In this document: piece after piece, positions 44,385-54,478 of the stretch
Position numbering within the stretch: position 1 is the stretch's first letter
Layout of the letters: each line of letters begins with the position of its first letter
Origin: Gaiellasilicea sp963806955
GTDB lineage: Bacteria > Actinomycetota > Thermoleophilia > Gaiellales > Gaiellaceae
DNA: 64,000 nt
Reading direction: 5' to 3'
Assembly (NCBI GenBank): GCA_963806955.1
Contig: CAWDZG010000002.1
Span: 744,001 to 808,000, forward strand
The notes under the pieces: model-generated
What the model was told of the DNA's origin: nothing
Seen by the model: the letters and a program-made list of their open reading frames with translations, nothing else
Database searches by the model: none
Made by a program: the position numbers and the translations under genes

Positions 44385-45361
44385 GACAGGGCCACGAGCT
44401 CCGCGGCGACGGCGACGAGGCCGTCGCGCCGACCCGTCTCGAGCTGGCGGCGCGCCTCGACCGGCTGCCGCAAGCCCTGCACCAGCTCCCACGTGCCGAG
44501 GGCCCGCGCCGCGGGCTCGACCAGCTCGAGCAGCTCCGCGCCGCGGCCCTCACCCCGGGTGGCGGCGTCGCGGGCGGTCATGTACGCCTCGCGCTCGACG
44601 GGCTCGGATGCAGGCGGCGCGGCGCAGAACGCCTGAACGACCGCCGCGAGCGCGGCAGAGCGTTCGACGCTGGTCGGCTGGTCGGCCATGCGCACCTCGA
44701 GCGTGCCCAGGCGCGGGTGCGGTCGCGCGTCCCACCAGCTGCGCGTGTAGTCCTCGCCGGTGGCGGCGATCGCCGCCTCCCACTCGGCCACCGAGGCCAG
44801 CGGCGGTGGCGGGCCGCCCCTGGGGAGCTCGAGCAGGCGCTCGGCTCTCGCGGAGAGGACTCCCGTCTCACTCCCGGCGAGGTAGGGCGAGTTGAGCGAC
44901 AGCGAGAGCAGGGACGGGAGCCAGGGCACGATCGCCGCCAGCGTGCGCAGGCAGGCGTCGAAGCTCTCCATGCCCACGTGCACGTGCAGGCCGCAGACGA
45001 GCTGGCGACGGGTCTTCTCCCCGAGCTCGTCGAGCATCTCCAGGTAGCGCTGCTCCTGCACGATCCGCTGGTGTTCCGGGATCGCGAACGGGTGCGAGCC
45101 GGACGCGGCGAGCACCTGGCCTTCCCGAGCGGCACGCTCGCGGACCACGCCGCGCAGCCGCCGGAGCTCCACGAGCGCCGCGTCGACGCTCTCGCAGACC
45201 GGCGTGTTCGTCTCGACGAGACAGGAGAAGAGCTCGGTCTTCAGCCCCTCGGGACCGAGGAGCGCCTCGACACCGGGCGCGGGCGCGTAGGTGTCCGCGT
45301 CGAGCAGGAGCAGCTCCTCCTCGACGCCGACCGTCAGCGCGCGGCCGAAGCTAACGGGCAC
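44381..45361 (-). CDS. GCS2-type glutamate-cysteine ligase / carboxylate-amine ligase (YbdK-like)
   Basis: A 326-residue enzyme of the GCS2 family: TVGVEEELLLLD at the N-terminus (metal and ATP ligands), CGLHVHVGMES in the middle and RLGTLEVRMADQP toward the end. In actinobacteria members either make gamma-glutamyl-cysteine or act as weak carboxylate-amine ligases. The GTG at 45361 overlaps the upstream gene by 11 nt; longer frames have no family similarity. It leads directly into the FtsX-like gene (GTGA), so all belong to one transcript with the ATPases. Confidence 0.88.
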   Translation of the reverse strand: MPVSFGRALTVGVEEELLLLDADTYAPAPGVEALLGPEGLKTELFSCLVETNTPVCESVDAALVELRRLRGVVRERAAREGQVLAASGSHPFAIPEHQRIVQEQRYLEMLDELGEKTRRQLVCGLHVHVGMESFDACLRTLAAIVPWLPSLLSLSLNSPYLAGSETGVLSARAERLLELPRGGPPPPLASVAEWEAAIAATGEDYTRSWWDARPHPRLGTLEVRMADQPTSVERSAALAAVVQAFCAAPPASEPVEREAYMTARDAATRGEGRGAELLELVEPAARALGTWELVQGLRQPVEARRQLETGRRDGLVAVAAELVALS

Positions 45362-45713
45362 GCACGGCGTGGACGGGTCGGCCGGCCGCTTCCCAGGCGT
45401 AGTACGAGGCGCTCGGGCCGAAGCCGCGCTCGTAGGCAACGACCCGCGGGTTGCGCCCGACCTCCATCGCCCGCTGCGCGTGCCAGAGCAGGTTGGGGTC
45501 GTCGCGCTCCTCCCACACGAGCACGAGGTGCGCGGCGGTCATGAAGTCGGCGACGAACGTGCAGCCGCTCGCGGGGCACGGGAACGGATCGGTGCGGACG
45601 CAGAACCAGCCGTCACGGTCGTCGTCGGTGTCGTCGATCCAGACGATCTCCTCGTCCTCGAGCAGCTCGTCCTCGAAGATCAGCGACCCGCGCCGCGGCT
45701 CCTCCGCTTCCAT
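45351..45713 (-). CDS. Small protein with a Cys/His metal-like motif, unknown function
   Basis: A 120-residue acidic protein. In the middle FPCPASGCTFVADFMTAAHL gives C-x4-C-x10-H, which could bind zinc together with another residue, followed by LVLVWEERDDPNLLWHAQRA. I do not recognise the family. A TACTCT -10 box (45726-45721 minus) lies 7 nt from the ATG, so it is the leaderless first gene of the GCS2/FtsX/ATPase/HMA operon. Its stop overlaps the GCS2 start. Confidence 0.7.
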   Translation of the reverse strand: MEAEEPRRGSLIFEDELLEDEEIVWIDDTDDDRDGWFCVRTDPFPCPASGCTFVADFMTAAHLVLVWEERDDPNLLWHAQRAMEVGRNPRVVAYERGFGPSASYYAWEAAGRPVHAVRAR

Positions 45714-45727
45714 CCGCGCAAGAGTAC

Positions 45728-45757
45728 CGACGTTGCGGGCGCATTTACACCCGCCGT
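45728..45757 (-). terminator. Interrupted hairpin between HtrA and the downstream operon
   Basis: CGACG and GCGGG pair with CCCGC and CGTCG around TT bulge and a CGCATTTACA loop. It lies 17 bp after the HtrA stop in the 60-bp gap and could terminate the HtrA transcript. Confidence 0.5.
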
Positions 45758-45773
45758 CGGGGGCTCAGGCGGC

Positions 45774-46967
45774 CTAGCCTCCCGGGTTCGCGGGCTGGCG
45801 TCCCAGCTTCACCGAGAGCGTCAGCTGCCGCGTGCCCCGGTGGATCTCGAGCTTGACCGTGTCACCGGGCTTGTGGTTCGCGAGCACATCACGAAGCTCC
45901 TCCAGGGAGCCGACGCGCTTGCCGCCGAGGGCGACGATCAGGTCCCCGCCGAGCGTGTAGCTCTCGCCCGAGACGACGACGTCGGTCGTGCCTTCCCGTA
46001 GCCCGGCCTGGTTCGCCGGGGTACCGTCGCCGACACTCTGGACGAGCACGCCCGTGTCGACCGGCAGCCGGAACGTCTGCGCGAGCTCGGGCGTGACCGT
46101 GGCACCCGCGATGCCGAGGTAGGCCCGGTCGACGCGGCCGGTGGCGACGAGCTGGGCCACGACCTCCTTGACGGTGTTCGAGGGCACCGCGAAGCCGATC
46201 CCGATGTTGCCGGCCGAGCCCTGCGCGGGCGCGATCTGCGAGTTGACGCCGATCACCTCGGCCTGCATGTTCAGGAGCGGGCCGCCGGAGTTGCCGCTGT
46301 TGATCGGCGCGTCGGTCTGGATCACGTGGTCGATCGGATAGCCGTTCGGCGCCGTGATCGTCCGCTCCTGGACGGCGCTGACGATGCCGGCGGTGGCGGT
46401 GCGCGCGAGCCCGAACGGGTTGCCGATCGCGACCACCGGGTCGCCGACCCGGACGACGCCGGAGTCACCGAGCGCGAGCGGGGTCAGACCCCGGGAGCTC
46501 GCCTGAACGCGGAGCACGGCGATGTCGGTGGACGGGTCGCTGCCGACGACGGTCGCGCGGAGCGTGTCCTGGTTCGAGAAGCTGACCTCGATCTGGTCGG
46601 CGCCCTCGATCACGTGGTAGTTCGTGACGATGTGGCCGGCCTTGTCGATCACGAAGCCGGAGCCGAGCGCCTGCTGCGGCGCCGCCTCTTGCTCGAAGGG
46701 AGACGCCGATGGGTTGTCGCTCTGCGTCGAGGTCGAGGTGATCTGGACGACGCCAGGCGCGGCACGCGCATAGAGCTCGCTGACCGAAAGCTGGCCGTTG
46801 TCGGCGACCTGGGCGGCGGCCGCGGGAGCAGGGGAAGTCCTCACCACGGTTGTCGTGCCGCCGCCCAGGTCACCCGTGAGCGCAACGCCGCCGAGCGCAA
46901 CGAGGCCGCCGAGGAGGGAGGCGGCGGCCAGACCAGCAGCACGGAAGAACGTGGGGCGTCGGCTCAC
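45774..46967 (-). CDS. HtrA/DegP-like serine protease with PDZ domain
   Basis: A 397-residue envelope protease. An N-terminal membrane helix (AAGLAAASLLGGLVALGGVAL) is followed by the trypsin-like domain with H118 (TNYHVIEG), D148 (PSTDIAVL) and S227 (NSGNSGGPL), and a C-terminal PDZ domain (about 290-390) containing GDLIVALGGKRVGS. It acts at the outer face of the membrane on misfolded proteins. A TACAAC box (46980-46975) lies 7 nt from the GTG at 46967. The coding sequence contains the palindrome GGGGTCAGACCCC (46480-46492). Confidence 0.94.
   Translation of the reverse strand: MSRRPTFFRAAGLAAASLLGGLVALGGVALTGDLGGGTTTVVRTSPAPAAAAQVADNGQLSVSELYARAAPGVVQITSTSTQSDNPSASPFEQEAAPQQALGSGFVIDKAGHIVTNYHVIEGADQIEVSFSNQDTLRATVVGSDPSTDIAVLRVQASSRGLTPLALGDSGVVRVGDPVVAIGNPFGLARTATAGIVSAVQERTITAPNGYPIDHVIQTDAPINSGNSGGPLLNMQAEVIGVNSQIAPAQGSAGNIGIGFAVPSNTVKEVVAQLVATGRVDRAYLGIAGATVTPELAQTFRLPVDTGVLVQSVGDGTPANQAGLREGTTDVVVSGESYTLGGDLIVALGGKRVGSLEELRDVLANHKPGDTVKLEIHRGTRQLTLSVKLGRQPANPGG
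46480..46492. repeat. Palindrome GGGGTCAGACCCC inside htrA
   Basis: A 13-bp palindrome identical to the core of the array at 50049-50140. It is read as GLTP in a loop where the family tolerates change. It could be chance, but the same core occurs three more times in the window. Confidence 0.5.
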
Positions 46968-46990
46968 GCTGATCGTTGTACCCCGCGGGT

Positions 46991-47018
46991 CTTAACGTCG
47001 AGTGAGAGCCGCGTTAAG
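46991..47018. promoter_or_regulatory. Inverted repeat upstream of htrA
   Basis: Perfect 7-bp arms CTTAACG / CGTTAAG separated by 14 bp, 15 bp upstream of the htrA -10 box. It might be an operator or terminator; nothing identifies the binding protein. Confidence 0.4.
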
Positions 47019-47144
47019 CGGGCGTTGAGTCAAGCGGGCTCGGACCGCCCGGGTCCGGATCGGGAGGCACCGGCATCGGCGCCGGGAGCGGGTCGGAGGG
47101 ATCCGGACCGCTCGGCGGCGGCGTGGGCTCGGGAAACGGGGACG

Positions 47145-47501
47145 TCAAGCGACGCTCGTTGTCTTCTCGGCCGGTGCCCGGTCGCTACCGAGCGCCTCGT
47201 CCAGCTTCGCCTGCAACTCCCCGCTGGCGTGCAGCTCCTCGACGATGTCGGCGCCGCCGACCAGCTCGCCCTTGATGAAGACCTGCGGGATCGTCGGCCA
47301 GCCGGAGAGCGCGGTCAGCTCCTGGCGGATCCGCGGGTCGGGCAGGACGTCGACCGTGGTCACCGGAGCGCCGACCGCGCGGAGCGCGCGCAGGGCCCGG
47401 TCGGAGTTGCCGCACATGACGAGCTGCGGGGTGCCCTTCATGAACAGGCTCACCGGCTCGTTCTCGATGATCTCCTTGATCTGTTCGCTCAGCTCGCTCA
47501 T
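47145..47501 (-). CDS. Monothiol glutaredoxin (GrxD-like) with CGNS active site
   Basis: A 118-residue monothiol glutaredoxin. Instead of the usual CGFS the active site is C30-G-N-S (LVMCGNSDRAL). The rest follows the class: MKGTP at the start, WPTIPQVFIKGELVGGADI for the glutathione/thioredoxin-fold loop. The class binds and transfers [2Fe-2S] clusters with glutathione. It overlaps bolA by 4 nt, and BolA-Grx pairs are a known cluster-binding partnership. The C-terminal extension (about 20 residues) is not conserved. The 144-bp gap downstream to htrA shows an open proline-rich reading frame without a start. Confidence 0.87.
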   Translation of the reverse strand: MSELSEQIKEIIENEPVSLFMKGTPQLVMCGNSDRALRALRAVGAPVTTVDVLPDPRIRQELTALSGWPTIPQVFIKGELVGGADIVEELHASGELQAKLDEALGSDRAPAEKTTSVA

Positions 47502-47734
47502 GCCAGTCCTCTCGTCTTGATCCGGAGCTCGTGGATCGACCCGTCGCCGAGCGGCGCCGCGAGCGCCTCGTAGACGAGCCGGTGCTGCTCGACCAGCGAG
47601 AGCCCGTCGAAGCGGCCGCTCGCGATCGTCACCTGGAAGTGGTCGCCGCCACCGGTCCGATCCTCGACGGCGAGCTCGTTCGCGTCGGGAAAGGAGTCGC
47701 GCAGGAGCGTCTCCAGCTTGTCGGTGGCGGCCAT
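47498..47734 (-). CDS. BolA-family protein
   Basis: A 78-residue BolA protein: DHFQVTIASGRFDGLSLVEQ, then HRLVYEALAAPL, the usual fold. ATG at 47734; longer frames to 47833 lack similarity. Bacterial BolA binds monothiol glutaredoxins, bridging [2Fe-2S] clusters, or acts as a regulator. It precedes the glutaredoxin by a 4-nt overlap, which supports a shared complex. It is divergent from the unknown gene at 47750. Confidence 0.9.
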   Translation of the reverse strand: MAATDKLETLLRDSFPDANELAVEDRTGGGDHFQVTIASGRFDGLSLVEQHRLVYEALAAPLGDGSIHELRIKTRGLA

Positions 47735-47749
47735 GGGATCATCGTAGCC

Positions 47750-48592
47750 GTGCGCCGTCGGCCGACCTTCCTCGTTTCCCTGCCCGAGCGCGTCGTGCGC
47801 GCGCTCGTGGGCGCACTCGGCGGCGCCGTGCACGAGACCGCGGAGGTCGTGCTGCCTCGGTTCGCCCGCCGATCGCGGCTCTACGAGGCGACGGCGAAGA
47901 ACATGCTCCGGATCGCGATCGAGCTCGTCGGCGACGTCGAACGCACTGCACCCGCCGACGAGCCGGATGCCGGCGACCTGCTGAAGCGGAAGACGGCCGG
48001 CAACGTCGTCGAGCTCGGCTCGATCGCGGCGTTCGGATTCTCGCCGCTCTGGCTGCTCGCAGCCGCCTCGGACATCACCCGCGGCTCCCGCGTCTACCTA
48101 CGTGCGCTCGTCGAGGAGCTCCAGCGGGCGGGAGTGATCGCGGAGGGGGCTGAGCTCGGCTCGGTCGACGACCTGCTCTCGGCCCTCGAGGGCGGCTCGG
48201 GCACGACGGCCAGGCTCGTCGACCTGCCCCCGCTCGAGCTCGCCGAGCTGCGAACGTCGTTCGGCGAGCTGCGGTCGAGCGCGGCCGATCTGCCCTCGCC
48301 GCAGGAGCTGGCGGCGCTCTACGGCGGCCTGCAGCGCGCGGCGGCACGGGAGCGGCGGCCGCTACTCGAGGTCTCGACGGGTATGGGGCTCGCCTTTCTC
48401 CTCTCCGCCCGCAACGTCGGCCGGGAGCACCTCGTCAGCCCCTACCGCGAGGACTGGCAGCCCCTGCGCGAGGAGGGCTTTGCCGCCTACGCGCGGCGAA
48501 TCGGCGCTCCGTACGGAGCGGCGGTCGTCGGTCACTTCGACCCTGCGCGCACGACGTGGACGGAGCGCGCGCTCCGGCGGCTCCGCCGCTGA
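47750..48592 (+). CDS. Unrecognised helical protein, possibly membrane-associated
   Basis: A 280-residue protein rich in Leu, Ala, Arg and Glu. A hydrophobic stretch FGFSPLWLLAAASDITRG occurs near residue 105 and TGMGLAFLLSARNVG near 215; the rest looks helical. I do not recognise a family. GTG 47750 follows GATCAT (a weak -10-like box) by 7 nt. It lies head-to-head with bolA and a short distance before the metallopeptidase gene. Codon usage and composition match the window. Confidence 0.6.
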   Translation: MRRRPTFLVSLPERVVRALVGALGGAVHETAEVVLPRFARRSRLYEATAKNMLRIAIELVGDVERTAPADEPDAGDLLKRKTAGNVVELGSIAAFGFSPLWLLAAASDITRGSRVYLRALVEELQRAGVIAEGAELGSVDDLLSALEGGSGTTARLVDLPPLELAELRTSFGELRSSAADLPSPQELAALYGGLQRAAARERRPLLEVSTGMGLAFLLSARNVGREHLVSPYREDWQPLREEGFAAYARRIGAPYGAAVVGHFDPARTTWTERALRRLRR

Positions 48593-48633
48593 CGCCCTTT
48601 CCGTTTTCACGACTTGCGAGTACGGTTGCGCCT

Positions 48634-50004
48634 GTGAAGCTCTGGCTCGCGACGCTGGCGGCCCTCGCCGCGCTCGTCGTGGCCGCTCCGGCGCAGGCTG
48701 GGCCGCCCGTGCCGTGGTGCGGTACGTCGGCGTCCGCGGCCGATCGCGCGCCCGACGTGACGCAGGCCTATTCCATCCACGTCGCGTACGTCCGCTCGCT
48801 CGGGTCACCCGACCGCTTCGGCGAGTGGGCGCCACGGATCGCCGGCGACGCCGCCGCGATCGATGCCTGGTGGCGGAGGGAGGACGCCGCCCGGGCGCCG
48901 CGCTTCGATCTCTTCGCCGCCGCCGACTGCGCGAGCTCCTTCGGGGCGCTCGACATCACGAGCCTCGAGCTGCCACAGCCGATCGGCGGGATCAACGGCG
49001 CGTTCGGGACGATCCGATCGGTGCTGGCAGCGGAGTTCGGGTTCCACGAGCCCGAGAAGGCCTATCTCGTCTACTTCGACGGCCCCACCGGTCAGGTGGG
49101 GCGGGACCGCGTCTGCGGGCAGGGCTCTGCAGGCGGCAGCTTCGGCCTGCCGGGCCTGGCGATCGTCTTCCTCGACTCGTGCGGCGCGGCGACCGGCGAC
49201 TCGATTCGCCCCGTCGTGGCCGTCCACGAGCTCGTCCACGTCCTCGGCGCGGTCGCGAACGAGGCCCCGAACCTCTGCAACGACGGCCACGTCTGCGACG
49301 TCCCCGAGGATCTGATGACCGCATCCCTCTCCGGCAACGAGCTGGACGCGCATGTGCTGGATGCCGCACGCAACGACTACTACGGGCACCCGGGCAGCTG
49401 GCTCGACGTGCAGGACTCGTTCTTCCTCGAGCCGCTCGACTCGCCGGACCGGAGTCCGCCGACCGTGCCCACCGGCCTGCGGGCGGGCGACGATCCGAGC
49501 GGCGCCGTGCGGTTCTCCTGGCGCTCGTCCGCCGACGATCTCGGCCCCGTCGCCTATCGGCTCTACCAGGACGACCGCTTCGTCCGGCAGGTCACCTCGA
49601 CGTCCGCACTGCTCGCCACTGCCGGGGACATCTCGCGCTTCGGCGTCCGGGCGGTCGACGCGGCCGGCAGGCTGAGCCCGGTCGCAGGCGTTCGGTTCCG
49701 CGACGGCGTCGGGATGGTCGACGAGGCCGGCCGGCTCGTTCTCGACACCGTGCGTCCGCCGGCGCTCCGGCGCATCGCCGTCCGGCTCGACGCGAAGACC
49801 GCGCGCATCGCGTGGCCGGCGGTCAAGGACGCCGGGGGACTGCGCGGCTACCGGATCCGGATCGGAAACCGTTCGCTGCTCGTCAGGAAGCCCGCGGCGC
49901 GACTCGCGCTCGCGCGCGTGAACGGGCGGGTCTCGGTCGCGGCGATCGACCGGGCGGGCAACGTCGGCCCGGCGCTCACCGTCCCGCGCAGCCGCTTCCG
50001 CTGA
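48634..50004 (+). CDS. Secreted HExxH metallopeptidase-like protein with C-terminal beta domains
   Basis: A 456-residue exported protein with a signal peptide (LWLATLAALAALVVAAPAQA). The zinc motif HELVH is at residues 198-202 (VAVHELVHVLGA), followed by DGHVCDVPEDLMTAS. The C-terminal half contains two fibronectin-III-like segments with repeated W/F patterns (VRFSWRSSADD, IAWPAVKDAGG). It may be an extracellular protease; the family is not one I can name, and no third ligand is assigned. A TACGGT box (48621-48626) lies 7 nt before the GTG. The palindrome array begins 45 bp after its stop. Confidence 0.82.
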   Translation: MKLWLATLAALAALVVAAPAQAGPPVPWCGTSASAADRAPDVTQAYSIHVAYVRSLGSPDRFGEWAPRIAGDAAAIDAWWRREDAARAPRFDLFAAADCASSFGALDITSLELPQPIGGINGAFGTIRSVLAAEFGFHEPEKAYLVYFDGPTGQVGRDRVCGQGSAGGSFGLPGLAIVFLDSCGAATGDSIRPVVAVHELVHVLGAVANEAPNLCNDGHVCDVPEDLMTASLSGNELDAHVLDAARNDYYGHPGSWLDVQDSFFLEPLDSPDRSPPTVPTGLRAGDDPSGAVRFSWRSSADDLGPVAYRLYQDDRFVRQVTSTSALLATAGDISRFGVRAVDAAGRLSPVAGVRFRDGVGMVDEAGRLVLDTVRPPALRRIAVRLDAKTARIAWPAVKDAGGLRGYRIRIGNRSLLVRKPAARLALARVNGRVSVAAIDRAGNVGPALTVPRSRFR

Positions 50005-50048
50005 GTCTCGCCGTCAGGGCTGGACGTCCCAGCCCCGGCCGGAAGAGC

Positions 50049-50140
50049 CACGCCGGGGTCTGACCCCGTCCCGGCCGCAGCGGACACGCCGGGGTCTGAC
50101 CCCGTCCCGGCCGCAGCGGACACGCCGGGGTCTGACCCCG
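50049..50140. repeat. Tandem 36-bp array of GGGGTC/GACCCC palindromes
   Basis: Three units start at 50049, 50085 and 50121 with period 36. Each contains CGGGGTC-T-GACCCCG; the first two units are identical over 36 bp, and the third diverges after the palindrome. A degenerate trace of the linker lies upstream (50030-50048). The array sits between the metallopeptidase and aconitase genes, ending 38 bp before the aconitase -10 box. It could act as a terminator or be a REP-like repeat. The same core lies in htrA at 46480. Confidence 0.85.
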
Positions 50141-50177
50141 GACACGGCCGAAGCGGCCGCGCCCCGGGCGGCTGCGG

Positions 50178-50183
50178 TAGATT
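50178..50183 (+). promoter_or_regulatory. -10 box TAGATT of acnA
   Basis: TAGATT ends 6 nt before the ATG at 50190, predicting a leaderless message. No -35 consensus is visible because the palindrome array occupies the upstream region. Confidence 0.55.
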
Positions 50184-50189
50184 CGAGGC

Positions 50190-53114
<2,925 letters not shown>

Positions 53115-53154
53115 AACCTGATCCGGGTCATGCCGGCGAAGGGAGGAGCGACAG

Positions 53155-54468
53155 ATGGAGGACACCCCCGCCTGGGGAATCGAGCCGGTGCCGCAGCGGT
53201 TGCGCGTGCTCGGCACGCTCGACAACGCCCTGCTCTGGGGCAATCTCGGCGTCTCGCTGCTCGTGCTCGTCGCGAGCACGTTCCTCGTGCCGGCGCTCTC
53301 GCTGCGGGAGGCCGTCGTCGCGATCGTGCTCGGGACGCTGATCGGCAACGTGATGCTCGGCCTCGCCGGGATGATCGGCGCCGACGCCGGCGTGCCCGCG
53401 ATGGTGCTGATGCGCGCACCGCTCGGGCAGCGCGGCTCGTGGCTCCCGACGGGCCTGAACGCGGCGCAGTGCATCGGGTGGGCGATCTTCGAGCTGCTGA
53501 TCATCGCCTCCGCGGTCGCCGCGCTCTCCGACGAGCTCTTCGGCTTTCGCGCGCAGGCCCTCTGGACGATCGTCTTCGGCGCGATCGCCCTCGCCCTGGC
53601 GCTGCTCGGGCCGATCGGCTTCGTCCGCAAGCTCGTGCGCCGGTTCGTCGTCTGGGGCGTGCTCGCCTCCCTCGTCTACCTGACCTGGTGGGCGCTCGAC
53701 GGCGGCGGGCTCGGCGACGCCTGGGGGAGCGGCGGCGAGGGCGGCTTCTCGGTGCTCGAGGGCGTCGACCTCGTGGTCGCGATCACCGTCTCGTGGATCC
53801 CGCTCGTCGCCGACTACACCCGCTTCGGGCGCACGCGGCGCGCCGCCTTCGTGGGCGTCGGCGCCGGCTACCTCGTCGCGAGCGCGCTGATGTGGCTGCT
53901 CGGCGCGGTGCTCTTCTTCACCCGCGACGTGACCGACCCGGCCGCGCTCCCGCTGGCCGTCGCGGCCGGCGGCGTCGGCGCGATCCTGGCCCTGCTCGCG
54001 GTCACGGTCGACGAGACCGACGAGGCGTTCGCGAACGTCTACTCGGCGGCCGTGTCGATCCAGAATCTCGCGCCCGGGCTGCCGCAGCGGCCGCTCCTCG
54101 TCGGCGTCTCGGTGCTGGCGACCCTCGGCGCGCTGACGATCGACTTCCTCGCCTACGAAAGCTTCCTGATCCTGCTCGGCTCGTTCTTCGTCCCGCTCTT
54201 CGGCGTCCTGCTCGCCGACTGGCTCGTCGCGCGGGCGCACTACGACGAGGACGACGTCTTCCGCGGCCCGGCCTTCCGGCCGGCGATGCTCGCCGTCTGG
54301 ATCGGGGGCTTCGCCCTGTACCAGTGGCTCCATCCAGCCGGGCCGGCGTGGTGGACCGATGCGCTCGGCGAGGGGGCGGGGCTCGGGTTCGGCGCGACAC
54401 TGCCGACGTTCGCCGTCTCCTTCGCCGCCGGGCTCGCCGTCGCGACGCTCGGGAGACGCCGGCTCTAG
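53155..54468 (+). CDS. cytX: NCS1-family transporter, CytX-like (predicted hydroxymethylpyrimidine uptake)
   Basis: A 437-residue NCS1 permease with about 12 membrane helices: the N-terminal RVLGTLDNALLWGNLGVSLL, a GMIGADAGVPAMVLMRAPLG loop and a VSWIPLVADYTRFGR helix. The NCS1 family moves nucleobases and related compounds with sodium or protons. The TPP riboswitch directly upstream links it to thiamine metabolism; CytX-type members are predicted HMP (thiamine pyrimidine) importers. The ATG at 53155 lies 8 nt after GGGAGG. A separate kinase gene starts 10 bp after its stop. Confidence 0.91.
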   Translation: MEDTPAWGIEPVPQRLRVLGTLDNALLWGNLGVSLLVLVASTFLVPALSLREAVVAIVLGTLIGNVMLGLAGMIGADAGVPAMVLMRAPLGQRGSWLPTGLNAAQCIGWAIFELLIIASAVAALSDELFGFRAQALWTIVFGAIALALALLGPIGFVRKLVRRFVVWGVLASLVYLTWWALDGGGLGDAWGSGGEGGFSVLEGVDLVVAITVSWIPLVADYTRFGRTRRAAFVGVGAGYLVASALMWLLGAVLFFTRDVTDPAALPLAVAAGGVGAILALLAVTVDETDEAFANVYSAAVSIQNLAPGLPQRPLLVGVSVLATLGALTIDFLAYESFLILLGSFFVPLFGVLLADWLVARAHYDEDDVFRGPAFRPAMLAVWIGGFALYQWLHPAGPAWWTDALGEGAGLGFGATLPTFAVSFAAGLAVATLGRRRL

Positions 54469-54471
54469 AGT
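54466..54471 (+). promoter_or_regulatory. -10 box TAGAGT of the PfkB-like gene
   Basis: TAGAGT ends 7 nt before the GTG at 54479 and overlaps the TAG stop of cytX (54466-54468). The kinase could be leaderless and independent of the riboswitch. Confidence 0.5.
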
Positions 54472-54478
54472 TCCCGCC

